From positions 124,001 to 188,000 of the forward strand of contig JAUIFH010000005.1 in assembly GCA_030429495.1 (NCBI GenBank): a DNA stretch of 64,000 nucleotides, given 5' to 3'. The notes under the pieces were generated by a model. The model was not told where the DNA came from, made no database searches, and saw only the letters and a program-made list of their open reading frames with translations. Of the stretch, positions 29,204 through 38,974 are shown piece after piece (within the stretch, counting starts at the first letter, position 1; each line of letters opens with the position of its first letter). The DNA is from Alphaproteobacteria bacterium (GTDB lineage Bacteria; Pseudomonadota; Alphaproteobacteria; Rhodobacterales; Rhodobacteraceae). The position numbers and the translations under genes are program-made.

Positions 29204-29290
29204 AGCGTTTCGGGTTTCGACTGAAACAGCAGCGATCAGAATTCGAACAAAAACTGTTCGAATTCTGATTCAACGCAAACCCGGAACGCT
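29204..29290. repeat. 87-bp palindromic repeat, right copy
   Basis: AGCGTTTCGGGTTT and AAACCCGGAACGCT form the outer arms, and CAGAATTCGAAC pairs perfectly with GTTCGAATTCTG around a seven-base loop. It begins 15 bases after the rarD stop. Its right end overlaps the last codons and stop of anmK on the minus strand. Confidence 0.87.
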
Positions 29291-30394
29291 GTAACCCGCC
29301 GGATGGCCGATCTGCCCGCCCCCGACAGCCGCGCCGACGCCGGTCGTGCCGGGGCAAGAGGTCGGCAGCCCCCGCGCCACGCGCGCTGCGAGGAAGGCGA
29401 AGGCCTGCGCCTCCAGCATGTCGCCATTCAGGCCGGCGGCCTCGACCGGTTCGACCGGGATGTCGAAATAGCTGGAGAGCATCTCCATCATCACCGGATT
29501 ATGCCGCCCGCCGCCGGTCACCAGCAGGCGCGAGACGGGCGCCGGGAAGTGCTCCGCCCCGCGCGCGACGGCGGCGGCGGCGGCGGCCGTCAGCGTCGCT
29601 GCGGCATCGGCGTCCGGCAGTCCGGCTACAGCGCTGGCCAATCCGGGAAACGCATCCCGGTCCAGCGACTTGGGCGGAATCCTGAAGAAGTAGCGGTCAT
29701 CCAGGAATTCGTCGATCAGCGCCTGATGGGGAGCACCCTCCGCCGCCCATGCGCCGCCTTCGTCGAGGTCGAGGCCGCGCCGCGCGCGCATCAGATCGTT
29801 GATCGGCGCGTTGGCGGGGCCGGTATCAAAGGCAAGGCACGCCCCCGGCACCTCCGGCGCCGGCTGACGCGGATCAAGCCAGGTCAGGTTACCGACGCCG
29901 CCGAGATTGAGAAACGCCAGGGGCGCATCGGCACCGATCCACTTCGCGCAAGCGAAGTGGAAGAACGGCGCGAGCGGCGCCCCCTGCCCGCCCATTCGGA
30001 CATCGGCAGATCGGAAATCCCACACGATCGGCAGGCCGAGCGCGGCCGCAAGGATGCGACCGTCGCCGACCTGATGCGTACCGCGTCCGCCCGGATCGTG
30101 GGCAAGCGTCTGGCCGTGAAAGCCGGCCAGCTCCGCCTCGCCGGCGAAACCGGCCATGAGTTCCGCATGGGCTGTCTCAACCACCTCTGCCGCCTCCGCG
30201 ACACCCGCCTCTCCGGGCCAACGACCGAGCGCGGCGCGGATGACCCGCCGTTCCTCGTCGCCGTAGCGCCGGTAGGCGTGCCGGCCGAACTCGAAAATCC
30301 GCTCTCCGTCCGTCCGCAGCAACGCCGCGTCCACCCCGTCAAGCGAGGTGCCCGACATCGTGCCCAGAACCCAGACAGGCGCGCGCTTCAACAT
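29270..30394 (-). CDS. anmK: anhydro-N-acetylmuramic acid kinase
   Basis: This 374-residue kinase opens and phosphorylates 1,6-anhydroMurNAc from recycled peptidoglycan to give MurNAc-6-phosphate. The N-terminal motif [17 protein letters not shown] is diagnostic, followed by [23 protein letters not shown] and [13 protein letters not shown]. The final six codons and TGA lie inside the right 87-bp palindromic repeat, so the C-terminal SVPGLR is repeat-derived. The ATG at 30394 has a GAGGGAAAGG ribosome-binding site. It is divergent from tyrS. Confidence 0.94.
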   Translation of the reverse strand: MLKRAPVWVLGTMSGTSLDGVDAALLRTDGERIFEFGRHAYRRYGDEERRVIRAALGRWPGEAGVAEAAEVVETAHAELMAGFAGEAELAGFHGQTLAHDPGGRGTHQVGDGRILAAALGLPIVWDFRSADVRMGGQGAPLAPFFHFACAKWIGADAPLAFLNLGGVGNLTWLDPRQPAPEVPGACLAFDTGPANAPINDLMRARRGLDLDEGGAWAAEGAPHQALIDEFLDDRYFFRIPPKSLDRDAFPGLASAVAGLPDADAAATLTAAAAAAVARGAEHFPAPVSRLLVTGGGRHNPVMMEMLSSYFDIPVEPVEAAGLNGDMLEAQAFAFLAARVARGLPTSCPGTTGVGAAVGGGQIGHPAGYSVPGLR

Positions 30395-30457
30395 GCCCTT
30401 TCCCTCGGACCCGCCCGCCGATATATGCGGGACACTGGCAGAATGGACGAGACCGCG

Positions 30458-31708
30458 ATGACCTACCACCCGAAATCCGACTTCATGCGCGTGATGATGG
30501 AGCGCGGCTTCCTCGCCGACTGCACCGACTATCAAGGGCTTGACGAGGCTTTGGTGAAGGGCGTCGTGCCGACATATATCGGCTACGACGCGACCGCGAA
30601 ATCGCTTCATGTCGGGCATCTGCTGAACATCATGATGCTGCGCTGGCTGCAGAAGACCGGCCATAAGCCGATCACGCTGATGGGCGGCGGCACGACGAAG
30701 GTGGGCGACCCGTCGTTCCGCGCCGACGAACGCCCGCTGCTGACGCCCGAGGCGATCGACGCCAATATCGAGTGCATGAAGCATGTCTTCGCCAAGTACC
30801 TCACCTATGGCGACGGGCCGACCGATGCCATCATGCTCAACAATGCCGAATGGCTCGACGATCTGAACTACCTCGATTTCCTGCGCGACATCGGGCGGCA
30901 TTTCAGCGTCAACCGGATGCTGTCCTTTGAATCGGTAAAATCGCGGCTGGACCGCGAGCAGTCGCTCAGCTTCCTCGAATTCAACTACATGATCCTTCAG
31001 GCCTATGACTTTCTGGAGCTGAACCGGCGCTATGGCTGCCTTTTGCAGATGGGCGGGTCGGACCAGTGGGGCAATATCGTCAACGGCATCGACTTGACGC
31101 GGCGCGTGCTCGACCATGAGATCTACGGCCTTACCTCGCCGCTTCTGACCACGTCGGACGGACGCAAGATGGGCAAGAGCCAGGGCGGCGCGATCTGGCT
31201 GAACGGCGACATGCTTTCGCCCTACGAATTCTGGCAGTTCTGGCGTAATACGACGGACGCCGATGTCGGCCGGTTCCTGAAGCTCTATACCGAGATTCCG
31301 ATCGAGGAATGCAACCGGTTGGGCGCGCTCGAAGGGTCGGAGATCAACGGCGCGAAGATCGTGCTTGCGAACGCAGTCACGACGCTTTGCCATGGCTCGG
31401 AGGCCGCAGCCGCGGCAGAGGCCACGGCACGCGAGGTGTTCGAACGCGGCGGCGTGGGCGACGATCTGCCAACGCTTGCCCTTCCACCGACGGAAGTCGG
31501 TGAGGGCATCAGCCTTGCCCAGCTTTTCGTGCGCTCGGGCCTTGCCAAATCCGGCAAGGACGCGAAACGGCTGATTGCCGAAGGCGGCGCGCGCGTGAAC
31601 GACGAGATCGCGACCGATGCGGGACAAATGTTCGGCGCGGGCCACTTCGCCGAACCGATGAAGCTGACCGCCGGCAAGAAACGCCACGCGCTTGTCGTTC
31701 TCGGCTAG
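30458..31708 (+). CDS. tyrS: tyrosyl-tRNA synthetase
   Basis: The 416-residue enzyme charges tRNA-Tyr. It has the class I HIGH motif as HVGH near residue 50, the KMSKS motif as KMGKS in [10 protein letters not shown], the tyrosine-binding [11 protein letters not shown] segment and a C-terminal S4-like RNA-binding domain ([27 protein letters not shown]). I take the ATG at 30458 ([10 protein letters not shown]), since the sequence from there fits the family; an in-frame ATG at 30443 would add five residues. Confidence 0.97.
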   Translation: MTYHPKSDFMRVMMERGFLADCTDYQGLDEALVKGVVPTYIGYDATAKSLHVGHLLNIMMLRWLQKTGHKPITLMGGGTTKVGDPSFRADERPLLTPEAIDANIECMKHVFAKYLTYGDGPTDAIMLNNAEWLDDLNYLDFLRDIGRHFSVNRMLSFESVKSRLDREQSLSFLEFNYMILQAYDFLELNRRYGCLLQMGGSDQWGNIVNGIDLTRRVLDHEIYGLTSPLLTTSDGRKMGKSQGGAIWLNGDMLSPYEFWQFWRNTTDADVGRFLKLYTEIPIEECNRLGALEGSEINGAKIVLANAVTTLCHGSEAAAAAEATAREVFERGGVGDDLPTLALPPTEVGEGISLAQLFVRSGLAKSGKDAKRLIAEGGARVNDEIATDAGQMFGAGHFAEPMKLTAGKKRHALVVLG

Positions 31709-31759
31709 GACCGGCACGGGCGGCAGCGACCTGCCCCAGGCACAGGAGCGGACAGGGCG

Positions 31760-32494
31760 ATGAATGAGGCAGAGCGACCGGACGCGCGAGGGCGGTTCGC
31801 CGGCCTCGACATTGCCCGAACGCTCGCCCTGCTCGGCATGGCTGTCTTTCATTTCAGCTATGATCTGGAGCTTTTCGGCCATCTCCCGCCCGGCACGACG
31901 GTATCGGGCGGCTGGGCGGTCTTCGCGCGCCTCGTCGCGGGCAGCTTCCTGTTCCTCGCCGGCGTCAGCCTGTGGCTCGCGCATGGGAATGGCGTTCGCC
32001 CGCGTGCCTTCCTGCGCCGGCTCGCGGTGATCGCCGCGGCCGCGCTGCTCATCTCGGTCGTGACGCGGATCGCCTTGCCTGGCCGCTTCATCTATTTCGG
32101 CATCCTGCATTCGATCGCGTCGGCAAGCGTCATCGGCCTTCTTGCCCTGCGCCTGCCCGCCTTTGTCACGCTCGCCGCCGCAGCATCGGTTGTCGCGGTG
32201 GCCCGTCTCGGCCCGTTTGCTGCGCTTGACGCACCGATCCTGTGGCCGCTCGGCCTGTCGGAGAATGCGGCGGCCTCGGTCGATTTCGTGCCGCTGTTTC
32301 CCTGGCTTGCGCCATTCCTCGCCGGTATCGCGCTGGCCCGGATTGCCTTGCCAGCCATGTCAGGCCGGAGGGGGGCGCCGTCCCGGATGATCGAGGTTCT
32401 CTCATGGCCGGGGCGGCACAGTCTTTTGGTCTATCTCGTCCATCAGCCGGTCCTGGTCGGACTCGTCTGGGCCGGGACACGGCTTTTCGGCTGA
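31760..32494 (+). CDS. DUF1624 heparan-alpha-glucosaminide N-acetyltransferase-like membrane protein
   Basis: The 244-residue protein has about seven hydrophobic segments and begins with the family pattern [26 protein letters not shown], where the His-Phe-x-Tyr-Asp part is conserved. The C-terminal [16 protein letters not shown] is also typical. The catalytic domain name comes from the human lysosomal enzyme; bacterial members may acetylate envelope sugars. It follows tyrS in the same direction and converges with the cyclophilin genes. Confidence 0.8.
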   Translation: MNEAERPDARGRFAGLDIARTLALLGMAVFHFSYDLELFGHLPPGTTVSGGWAVFARLVAGSFLFLAGVSLWLAHGNGVRPRAFLRRLAVIAAAALLISVVTRIALPGRFIYFGILHSIASASVIGLLALRLPAFVTLAAAASVVAVARLGPFAALDAPILWPLGLSENAAASVDFVPLFPWLAPFLAGIALARIALPAMSGRRGAPSRMIEVLSWPGRHSLLVYLVHQPVLVGLVWAGTRLFG

Positions 32495-32498
32495 CGGA

Positions 32499-33110
32499 TC
32501 AGTTCTCGACGCTGACCACGACCATACGGTCAGGATCGGTGACTGCGCCGTTCAGGTCCGGCTCGCCACGTTTGATCGCATCCACCACTTCCATGCCCGA
32601 AACGACCGAACCGACGACGGTATACTTGCCGTTCAGGAAATCGCCCGGCGCGAACATGATGAAGAACTGCGCATTGGCGCTGTCGGGCGGGTTGGAACGC
32701 GCCATCCCGACGATACCCCGCCGGAAGGGGATTTCGGAGAATTCCGCCGGAATGTTCGGCAGTTCGGACTTGCCCGTTCCGACAAGCGTGTTGTCGCCAC
32801 CATACTTGCCGTGCTGCACATCGCCGGTCTGCGCCATGAAACCGTCGATGACACGGTGGAACACCACGTTGTTGTAGGCACCTGTCCGGGCCAGTTCGAC
32901 AATCTGGTCGACGTGCTTCGGCGCGACATCGGGATAGAGGTCGATCACGACGGTTCCGTTGGCCTCGCCCGCGACCTGGATCACGAGGTTGGGCCCCGGC
33001 CCGTCCTCTGACGCGATGGCGGTGGTGCCGCGCGTGTAGAGGAATGCCGCCGCCCCGATCGCGGCCACCGCCGCGACGATCGATCCGACGAAGACGCGGG
33101 TATCAGACAT
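32499..33110 (-). CDS. cyclophilin-type peptidyl-prolyl isomerase, membrane-anchored
   Basis: This 203-residue protein has an N-terminal hydrophobic segment (VGSIVAAVAAIGAAAFLYT) that acts as signal or anchor, then a cyclophilin domain from about residue 40: VVFHRVIDGFMAQTGD, then MARSNPPDSANAQFFIMF. The Trp that defines cyclosporin binding is absent, as in most bacterial forms. It would accelerate proline isomerisation in the periplasm. It overlaps the next cyclophilin gene by eight bases. Confidence 0.92.
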   Translation of the reverse strand: MSDTRVFVGSIVAAVAAIGAAAFLYTRGTTAIASEDGPGPNLVIQVAGEANGTVVIDLYPDVAPKHVDQIVELARTGAYNNVVFHRVIDGFMAQTGDVQHGKYGGDNTLVGTGKSELPNIPAEFSEIPFRRGIVGMARSNPPDSANAQFFIMFAPGDFLNGKYTVVGSVVSGMEVVDAIKRGEPDLNGAVTDPDRMVVVSVEN

Positions 33111-33609
33111 CGCCGGCCACCTTGACCGCGATCATCCGGTCGGGATTTGCGGGCGGCTCGCCGCGCTGGATCTTGTCGACATGCTCCATGCCCGAGATCA
33201 CCCGGCCATAGACCGTGTACTGGCCATTCAGGAAATGGTTGTCCTTGAAGTTGATAAAGAACTGCGAATTGGCCGAGTTCGGGTTCTGCGACCGCGCCGC
33301 GCCCAGAGTGCCACGGTCATGCGGCAGCTTGGAGAACTCCGCCGGCAGGTCCGGCAGGTCCGAACCGCCCGTGCCGCAGCGACCGGGATTGTAGTTATTT
33401 TCCATATTGGCGTGCTGGACGTCGCCGGTCTGGGCCATGAAACCGTCGATCACCCGGTGGAAGGCGACATTGTCATACTTGCCGGCACGCGCCAGCTCCT
33501 TCATCCGCTCGGAATGCTTCGGCGCCACGTCCGGCAGAAGCTCGATCACCACATCGCCGTCCTTCAGCGTCATGATGATGGTGTTGTCGGGGTCCTTGAT
33601 GTCTGGCAT
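33103..33609 (-). CDS. cyclophilin-type peptidyl-prolyl isomerase, cytoplasmic
   Basis: The 168-residue protein is a second cyclophilin with no signal peptide, starting MPDIKDPDNTIIMTLKDGDV from the ATG at 33609, which has a GGAGGCGGCA ribosome-binding site. The core reads VAFHRVIDGFMAQTGDVQHANMENNYNPG and AARSQNPNSANSQFFINF. It is upstream of, and probably cotranscribed with, the membrane-anchored paralogue, so the pair looks like a duplication with one copy moved to the envelope. Confidence 0.94.
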   Translation of the reverse strand: MPDIKDPDNTIIMTLKDGDVVIELLPDVAPKHSERMKELARAGKYDNVAFHRVIDGFMAQTGDVQHANMENNYNPGRCGTGGSDLPDLPAEFSKLPHDRGTLGAARSQNPNSANSQFFINFKDNHFLNGQYTVYGRVISGMEHVDKIQRGEPPANPDRMIAVKVAGDV

Positions 33610-33756
33610 TGCCGCCTCCTTCGATGTTGCCGGGAACCTAGTGCGCGCGCGACCCCAAGAAAAGGGCAAAGCGTCGCGGTCGGTTGACCTTCGCCTATGC
33701 AACGGGCGAACTGGCGGGTAGATCACGAACCGACACCCCGCCGCAAAAGGAATCTG

Positions 33757-34950
33757 ATGATGAGCTGGAAGACCCTTGACGACATGGACTTCGACGGCAA
33801 GGTCGCGCTTGTGCGCGTCGACATCAACGTTCCGGTCGAGGCCGGTCGGGTGACCGATGCGACCCGCATCGAAAAGATCGTGCCGACCGTCAGAGACATT
33901 CAGGCCAGGGGCGGCAAGGTCGTCCTGCTGGCGCATTTCGGCCGCCCCAAGGGTGCCGTCGTGCCGGAGATGAGCCTTCGCGTGACCCTGCCCTCGCTTG
34001 AGGCGGCGCTTGGCCAGAAAGTCGCCTTCGCCGAGGATTGCATCGGCGCACCGGCCAAGAAGGCGGTCGCGGCGATGGCACCGGGCGATGTGCTCTTGCT
34101 GGAAAACACCCGCTTCCATCCTGGCGAGGAAAAGAACGATCCGACGATGGCCGCGTCTCTCGCCGCGCTTGGAAAGGTCTATGTCAACGACGCCTTCTCT
34201 GCCGCCCACCGCGCGCACGCCTCCACCGAGGGGATCGCACATCTGATGAAATCCTGCGCCGGACGGTTGATGGAAGCGGAACTGAAGGCGCTCAACGCCG
34301 CGCTCGGCGATCCGCTCCGCCCGGTGGCGGCGGTCGTTGGCGGCGCCAAGGTTTCCACCAAGCTCGACCTGCTCGGCAACCTCGTCGAAAAGGTGAACCA
34401 TCTGGTGATCGGTGGCGGGATGGCGAATACGTTCCTCGTGGCGCAGGGGATCGAGGTTGGCGCCTCGCTCGCGGAACGCGACATGGCCGATACCGCGCGC
34501 GCGATCCTCGCCAAGGCGGAAGGCGCGGGCTGCGCCATCCACCTGCCTGCCGATGTCGTTGTGGCACGCGAGTTCAAGGCAGGCGCGGCGCATGAAACAG
34601 TGGCAACCGACGCCTGCCCCGCCGATGCGATGATCCTTGATGCGGGCCCCGCGACGGTGGCCGCGATCGGCGCGGTGTTCGAGGCGAGCCGCACGCTGAT
34701 CTGGAACGGCCCGCTCGGCGCGTTCGAGATCGAACCGTTCGACGCCGCCACCAACGCCGCCGCTGCGAAGGCGGCCGAGCTGACACGCTCGGGCCAGCTG
34801 ACCTCGGTCGCGGGCGGCGGGGATACGGTCGCAGCGCTGAACAAGGCCGGTGTTGCGCGCGATTTCAGCTATATCTCCACCGCCGGCGGCGCGTTCCTGG
34901 AATGGATGGAGGGAAAGACGCTGCCCGGCGTCGCCGCGCTCGAGGCGTAA
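33757..34950 (+). CDS. pgk: phosphoglycerate kinase
   Basis: This 397-residue enzyme transfers phosphate between 1,3-bisphosphoglycerate and ADP in glycolysis and the reverse in gluconeogenesis. Landmarks are [31 protein letters not shown], the [13 protein letters not shown] loop and the nucleotide-binding [14 protein letters not shown] near the C-terminus. Two ATG codons in tandem (33757 and 33760) are both possible; an AAGGAA lies just upstream. A GNAT gene follows after four bases. Confidence 0.97.
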   Translation: MMSWKTLDDMDFDGKVALVRVDINVPVEAGRVTDATRIEKIVPTVRDIQARGGKVVLLAHFGRPKGAVVPEMSLRVTLPSLEAALGQKVAFAEDCIGAPAKKAVAAMAPGDVLLLENTRFHPGEEKNDPTMAASLAALGKVYVNDAFSAAHRAHASTEGIAHLMKSCAGRLMEAELKALNAALGDPLRPVAAVVGGAKVSTKLDLLGNLVEKVNHLVIGGGMANTFLVAQGIEVGASLAERDMADTARAILAKAEGAGCAIHLPADVVVAREFKAGAAHETVATDACPADAMILDAGPATVAAIGAVFEASRTLIWNGPLGAFEIEPFDAATNAAAAKAAELTRSGQLTSVAGGGDTVAALNKAGVARDFSYISTAGGAFLEWMEGKTLPGVAALEA

Positions 34951-34954
34951 TCGG

Positions 34955-35470
34955 ATGCGCGGCACGATCCGGACGCGCCCGGCGACCGGGGCAGATGCAG
35001 GCGCAATGTGCGCACTTCTGAACGCGGTCATCGCGGAAGGCGGCACGACAGCGCATCAGCGCCCTTTCGACGAGGCGCGCCTTGTCGGTCACTACATCAG
35101 CCCGCCAAGGTCGGTATCCTGCACGGTGGCCGAGGATGGTGGCGCCATCCTCGGGTTTCAGGCGCTCGAATGGTGCGATCCGGACTGGCGGGGCCCAGGC
35201 CGGTTGCCACCCGACTGGGCCGTGATTGCTAGTTTCGTGGCCCCCGTTCAGCAAGGCCGCGGCATCGGCGTGGCGCTTTGGGCCGCAACGATCGGGGCCG
35301 CGCGGGCCGCCGGGGTTCGCAGCATCGACGCCACGATCCGCGCCGACAACCATGCGGGGCTGCGCTACTACGGCGGGCTCGGCTTTCAGGACTACGACCG
35401 GCTGGAGGCCCTGCCGCTGACCGACGGAACCCCCGTCGACCGTGTGCGGAAGCGTTTCGACCTGACTTGA
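34955..35470 (+). CDS. GNAT N-acetyltransferase
   Basis: The 171-residue protein has the acetyl-CoA binding region IASFVAPVQQGRGIGVALWAATI, with Q-x-x-R-G-x-G at its heart, and DATIRADNHAGLRYYGGLGFQDY downstream, the standard GNAT layout. The overall form is like phosphinothricin or small-amine acetyltransferases. It starts five bases after the pgk stop codon and may be translated from the same message; no functional link to glycolysis is obvious. Confidence 0.88.
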   Translation: MRGTIRTRPATGADAGAMCALLNAVIAEGGTTAHQRPFDEARLVGHYISPPRSVSCTVAEDGGAILGFQALEWCDPDWRGPGRLPPDWAVIASFVAPVQQGRGIGVALWAATIGAARAAGVRSIDATIRADNHAGLRYYGGLGFQDYDRLEALPLTDGTPVDRVRKRFDLT

Positions 35471-35574
35471 TACCAGCGCGGCTGCCGCTACGAAACGCGT
35501 TCCGCGCCACAGTTTTGCCGCTTAGGCCACCGATACAGCACATCAACCCTACCCCGGTGCCGGAAGGAACATAA

Positions 35575-36348
35575 ATGGCGGCGAAATGGACCCTGATCAC
35601 CGGTGCTTCCGAAGGTCTCGGCGTGGAATTCGCAAAGATTGCCGCCGCCGAGGGACGCGACCTGATCCTTGTCGCGCGGCAGGCTGACAAGCTCGAGGCC
35701 CTGGCCGAGACACTTCGCACGCGCCACAAGATCGCGGTCGAGGTCATTCCGACCGACCTGTCCGACCCCGCCAGTGTCGAAGCGCTTTGGCGCAGGGTCG
35801 CGCTACGGCGCCATATCGACATCCTCGTGAACAATGCCGGACTGGGCTACAACGGTCCTTTCTCCGGCCCCGACTTCGACCGCGAACTGTCCTCGGTCGC
35901 CGTCAATGTCACGGCGCTTACCATCCTGATGAAGCGTGCGGTCGGCCACATGGTCGCGCAGGGCGGCGGGCGGGTCCTGAACGTCGCCTCGACCGCGGCC
36001 TTCATGCCCGGCCCGAACATGGCGGTCTATCATGCCACCAAGGCCTATGTCGTTTCGCTGACCGAGGCCGTCGCGGAAGAATTGCGAGACAGCCCGGTGA
36101 CGGTGACCGCGCTTTGCCCCGGCGCAACGGTGACGAACTTCGCGCGCGACGCGAAAATGGAGCATATCGCGTTGTTCCGGATTCTTCCGCCTGCCCGCGC
36201 GGCCAGTGTCGCGCGTGCCGGATGGGCGGCGATGAAACGCGGCCGGCGGATTCGCGTGACCGGGCTCGTGAACAAGCTCTTCGCGTTTTCCCCGCGCCTC
36301 GCGCCGCGCCGGATCGTTACGCGGATCGCGGCTTCCATCCTCAAATAG
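35575..36348 (+). CDS. SDR-family NAD(P)-dependent oxidoreductase
   Basis: This 257-residue short-chain dehydrogenase has TGASEGLG at the N-terminus, ILVNNAG, the catalytic Ser in NVASTAAFMPG and the YHATKAYV motif. The C-terminal tail is basic and hydrophobic (VNKLFAFSPRLAPRRIVTRIAASIL), resembling SDRs such as DltE-like proteins that associate with membranes. The substrate is unknown. It stands alone between the GNAT gene and fda. Confidence 0.88.
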   Translation: MAAKWTLITGASEGLGVEFAKIAAAEGRDLILVARQADKLEALAETLRTRHKIAVEVIPTDLSDPASVEALWRRVALRRHIDILVNNAGLGYNGPFSGPDFDRELSSVAVNVTALTILMKRAVGHMVAQGGGRVLNVASTAAFMPGPNMAVYHATKAYVVSLTEAVAEELRDSPVTVTALCPGATVTNFARDAKMEHIALFRILPPARAASVARAGWAAMKRGRRIRVTGLVNKLFAFSPRLAPRRIVTRIAASILK

Positions 36349-36362
36349 GGCCGTGACAGGAC

Positions 36363-36374
36363 GTTAGCGCCACC
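36363..36374. promoter_or_regulatory. GTTAGCGC-type operator-like site upstream of fda
   Basis: GTTAGCGCCACC matches ten of twelve positions of GTTAGCGCTAAC and lies 70 bases before the fda start. It resembles the sites upstream of eno and fumC. Confidence 0.4.
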
Positions 36375-36444
36375 ACGTTTGCAACCGTCCCGAACGTCGC
36401 CTAGAACCGGTGCCTAGGGATCAGGTTCGCGGGCGGAGAGTGAC

Positions 36445-37338
36445 ATGGCACGGCAGAAACAAGCGGAACAGATGCGGGCGGGCAAGGGGTTCATCGCCGC
36501 GCTCGATCAGAGCGGCGGCTCGACGCCCAAGGCTCTCAAACTCTACGGCGTGGCTGAAGACGCGTGGTCGAACGATGACGAGATGTTCGCGCTGATCCAC
36601 CAGATGCGCTCGCGGATCGCCACCGCACCCGCCTTCACGGGCGAGCGTGTCATCGGCGCGATCCTGTTCGAAAGAACGATGGATGGAGAGATCGCGGGCA
36701 AGCCCGCCGCCCGGTTCCTCTGGGAAGAGAGAGGAGTCGTGCCGTTCCTCAAGATCGACAAGGGGCTGGAAGAGCCCGCCGACGGCGTCCGGCTGATGAA
36801 GCCGATGCCGGGCCTCGACGCGCTTCTCGACCGCGCGGTCGCGGCGGGGATATTCGGCACCAAGGAGCGGTCGGTCATCGACGCCGCCTCGGCCTCGGGC
36901 ATTGCCGCGAACGTCGCCCAGCAGTTCGACGTCGCGCGGCAGGTTCTGGCAAAGGGTCTGATCCCGATCATCGAACCCGAAGTCACCATCTCGATCCCCG
37001 ACAAGGCTGAGGCCGAAGACATCCTGCTGGCCGAGATCGCCCGTCAACTCGACATGCTCGCGCCAGATCAGGACGTGATGCTGAAACTCACGCTTCCGAC
37101 CAAGGCGAACCTTTACAAGCCGCTCATCGACCATCCGCGCGTGATGCGGGTCGTGGCCCTGTCGGGCGGATACAGCCGCGACGAGGCGAATGCGCTTCTG
37201 GCCAAGAACACCGGCATGATCGCGTCCTTCTCCCGCGCGCTGACGGAAGGGCTGTCGGCCGGGCAGGATGACGGCGCCTTCAACGCTGCGCTGGATGCCA
37301 CGATCCAAAGCATCTACGACGCTTCCGTTGCCGGCTGA
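36445..37338 (+). CDS. fda: class I fructose-1,6-bisphosphate aldolase
   Basis: This 297-residue enzyme is the Staphylococcus-type class I aldolase, which uses a lysine Schiff base and no metal. Landmarks are [19 protein letters not shown] at the N-terminus, [13 protein letters not shown] with the phosphate-binding lysines, and LIPIIEPEV, followed by [14 protein letters not shown] holding the Schiff-base lysine. It is monocistronic here and has an operator-like sequence 70 bases upstream. Together with pgk and eno it makes three glycolytic genes within 12 kb. Confidence 0.94.
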   Translation: MARQKQAEQMRAGKGFIAALDQSGGSTPKALKLYGVAEDAWSNDDEMFALIHQMRSRIATAPAFTGERVIGAILFERTMDGEIAGKPAARFLWEERGVVPFLKIDKGLEEPADGVRLMKPMPGLDALLDRAVAAGIFGTKERSVIDAASASGIAANVAQQFDVARQVLAKGLIPIIEPEVTISIPDKAEAEDILLAEIARQLDMLAPDQDVMLKLTLPTKANLYKPLIDHPRVMRVVALSGGYSRDEANALLAKNTGMIASFSRALTEGLSAGQDDGAFNAALDATIQSIYDASVAG

Positions 37339-37344
37339 GCGGAT

Positions 37345-37368
37345 AGCGGCAGCGGCAGCGGCAGCGGG
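37345..37368 (+). repeat. short tandem repeat, AGCGGC x 4
   Basis: Three exact AGCGGC units and one AGCGGG unit lie just after the fda stop codon. Slippage could change the copy number but no gene is affected. Confidence 0.8.
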
Positions 37369-37521
37369 CGGGCGGCCGGCATCATCCCGCCCATTGCTTC
37401 GCTTTCGTGCATCAAGCCACGGGAATCGCGAAAAATTCCTTCGCCGGGGATTCCCTTCGCGAATCACATGTGCCATGATTCCGGGGAGCCGCCCAGAAGA
37501 GGCGGCGAAGCGAGGCAGTGA

Positions 37522-37824
37522 ATGAGCGCGAACCGAAAAAGTCCGGCCCTTGGCACGATGCTGTTCGTGCTGCTGGCGCTTGGCCTCGGCTTCTACTTCA
37601 CCTTCGCGGCCGTTCAGGGCGATTTCGGTGTCTTCCGCCGGGTCCAGACCACCGCCGAGAAGGCGGCACTCACCGCCGAACGTGACCGGATGGCGAGGGA
37701 GGTCGAGCGGATGGAGAACCTGACCCGCCGCCTTTCGGACAACTACCTCGATCTCGACCTTCTCGATGAACGGGCGCGCAACGTGCTTGGCCTGATCCGC
37801 GCCGACGAAATCGTCATTCACTGA
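37522..37824 (+). CDS. FtsB/DivIC-like septum formation initiator protein
   Basis: The 100-residue protein has one N-terminal transmembrane segment (about 11-30, MLFVLLALGLGFYFTFAA) and a coiled coil (about 40-80) of the EKAALTAERDRMAREVERMENLTRRL type, ending with a conserved LDERARNVLGLIRADEIVI. This is the layout of septum-formation initiator (DivIC/FtsB) proteins that join FtsL and FtsQ in the divisome. It is commonly found upstream of pdhA in alphaproteobacteria, as here. Confidence 0.9.
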   Translation: MSANRKSPALGTMLFVLLALGLGFYFTFAAVQGDFGVFRRVQTTAEKAALTAERDRMAREVERMENLTRRLSDNYLDLDLLDERARNVLGLIRADEIVIH

Positions 37825-37921
37825 CCCCCTTAACCACCCCGACGGCCCTTCCCTGCGCAGCACAGAGCAAGCGGCTGACGCGACGGAAATATTCCTCGCG
37901 ATTTAACCGCAAATGCGCTAT

Positions 37922-37936
37922 ACGTTAGTTTAACGT
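37922..37936. promoter_or_regulatory. 15-bp palindrome upstream of pdhA
   Basis: ACGTTA and TAACGT are separated by three bases, 35 bases before the pdhA start. It may be an operator for a pyruvate-responsive or LacI-type regulator. Only symmetry and position support this. Confidence 0.4.
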
Positions 37937-37970
37937 TGAACTACTTTTGCGCCAAGGGGAGACGCTTAGC

Positions 37971-38960
37971 ATGGCCGCCAGAAAAGGTTCCGCAAAATCA
38001 AATACATCGAAAGACGACCTACTCCGGTACTACCGGGACATGCTCCTGATCCGTCGATTCGAGGAAAAGGCGGGCCAGTTGTACGGGATGGGTCTGATCG
38101 GCGGTTTCTGCCACCTCTATATCGGACAGGAAGCCGTCGTCGTCGGGCTTGAGGCGGCGGCCGAGGAAGGCGACAAGCGCATCACCTCCTACCGCGACCA
38201 CGGGCATATGCTCGCCTGCGGCATGGACCCCAAGGGCGTCATGGCCGAACTGACGGGCCGCGAGGGTGGGCTGTCGAAGGGCAAGGGCGGCTCCATGCAC
38301 ATGTTCTCGAAGGAGAAGCACTTCTACGGTGGGCATGGCATCGTCGGCGCGCAGGTGCCGCTTGGCGCGGGCCTCGCCTTTGCCGACAAGTACAAGGACA
38401 ACAAACGCGTCACCTTTACCTATTTCGGTGACGGCGCCGCAAACCAGGGCCAGGTCTACGAAACGTTCAACATGGCCGCGCTCTGGAAACTGCCGGTGAT
38501 CTTCGTGATCGAGAACAACCAGTATGCGATGGGCACCGCGCAAAGGCGCTCCACCTCCACGCCGGAACTGCATACGCGCGGCCTTGCCTTCGGCATTCCG
38601 GGCGAGACGGTCGACGGCATGGATGTCCTCGCCGTCAAGGCGGCAAGCGAGAAGGCAACCGCGCATTGCCGCGCCGGCAAGGGCCCCTACATCCTCGAAG
38701 TCATGACCTATCGCTATCGCGGCCACTCGATGTCGGACCCGGCCAAGTACCGGACCCGCGAGGAAGTGCAAAAGATGCGCGAGGAACGCGACGCGATCGA
38801 GCATGTGCGCGAACTGCTGATCCAGGGCAATCACGCCACCGATGATGAGCTGAAGGCCATCGACAAGGAAATCAAGGTCATCGTCAACGAGGCCGCCGAG
38901 TTTTCGAAGGAGAGCCCCGAGCCCGCGCTCGAGGAACTCTGGACCGACATCTACGCGTAA
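37971..38960 (+). CDS. pdhA: pyruvate dehydrogenase E1 component, alpha subunit
   Basis: The 329-residue protein is the alpha subunit of the thiamine-diphosphate-dependent E1 heterotetramer that decarboxylates pyruvate. The ThDP-binding motif is [31 protein letters not shown] (about residues 160-190). The phosphorylation-loop region [20 protein letters not shown] is also present. I start at the ATG at 37971 following an AAGGGGAG ribosome-binding site. It is the first gene of pdhA-pdhB-aceF. Confidence 0.97.
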   Translation: MAARKGSAKSNTSKDDLLRYYRDMLLIRRFEEKAGQLYGMGLIGGFCHLYIGQEAVVVGLEAAAEEGDKRITSYRDHGHMLACGMDPKGVMAELTGREGGLSKGKGGSMHMFSKEKHFYGGHGIVGAQVPLGAGLAFADKYKDNKRVTFTYFGDGAANQGQVYETFNMAALWKLPVIFVIENNQYAMGTAQRRSTSTPELHTRGLAFGIPGETVDGMDVLAVKAASEKATAHCRAGKGPYILEVMTYRYRGHSMSDPAKYRTREEVQKMREERDAIEHVRELLIQGNHATDDELKAIDKEIKVIVNEAAEFSKESPEPALEELWTDIYA

Positions 38961-38974
38961 GGGGGGATACGCCA

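Noticed and set aside
30395-32110. N-terminal extension of anmK to 946 codons
   Set aside because: The extra part is antisense to tyrS; AnmK itself begins at the ATG at 30394 with a good ribosome-binding site.
33610-35046. N-terminal extension of the second cyclophilin to 647 codons
   Set aside because: It is antisense to pgk; the cyclophilin starts at 33609 after a GGAGG.
37911-37922. GTTAGCGCTAAC-type site before pdhA
   Set aside because: Only the six central bases match; the flanks do not, unlike the eno, fda and fumC sites.
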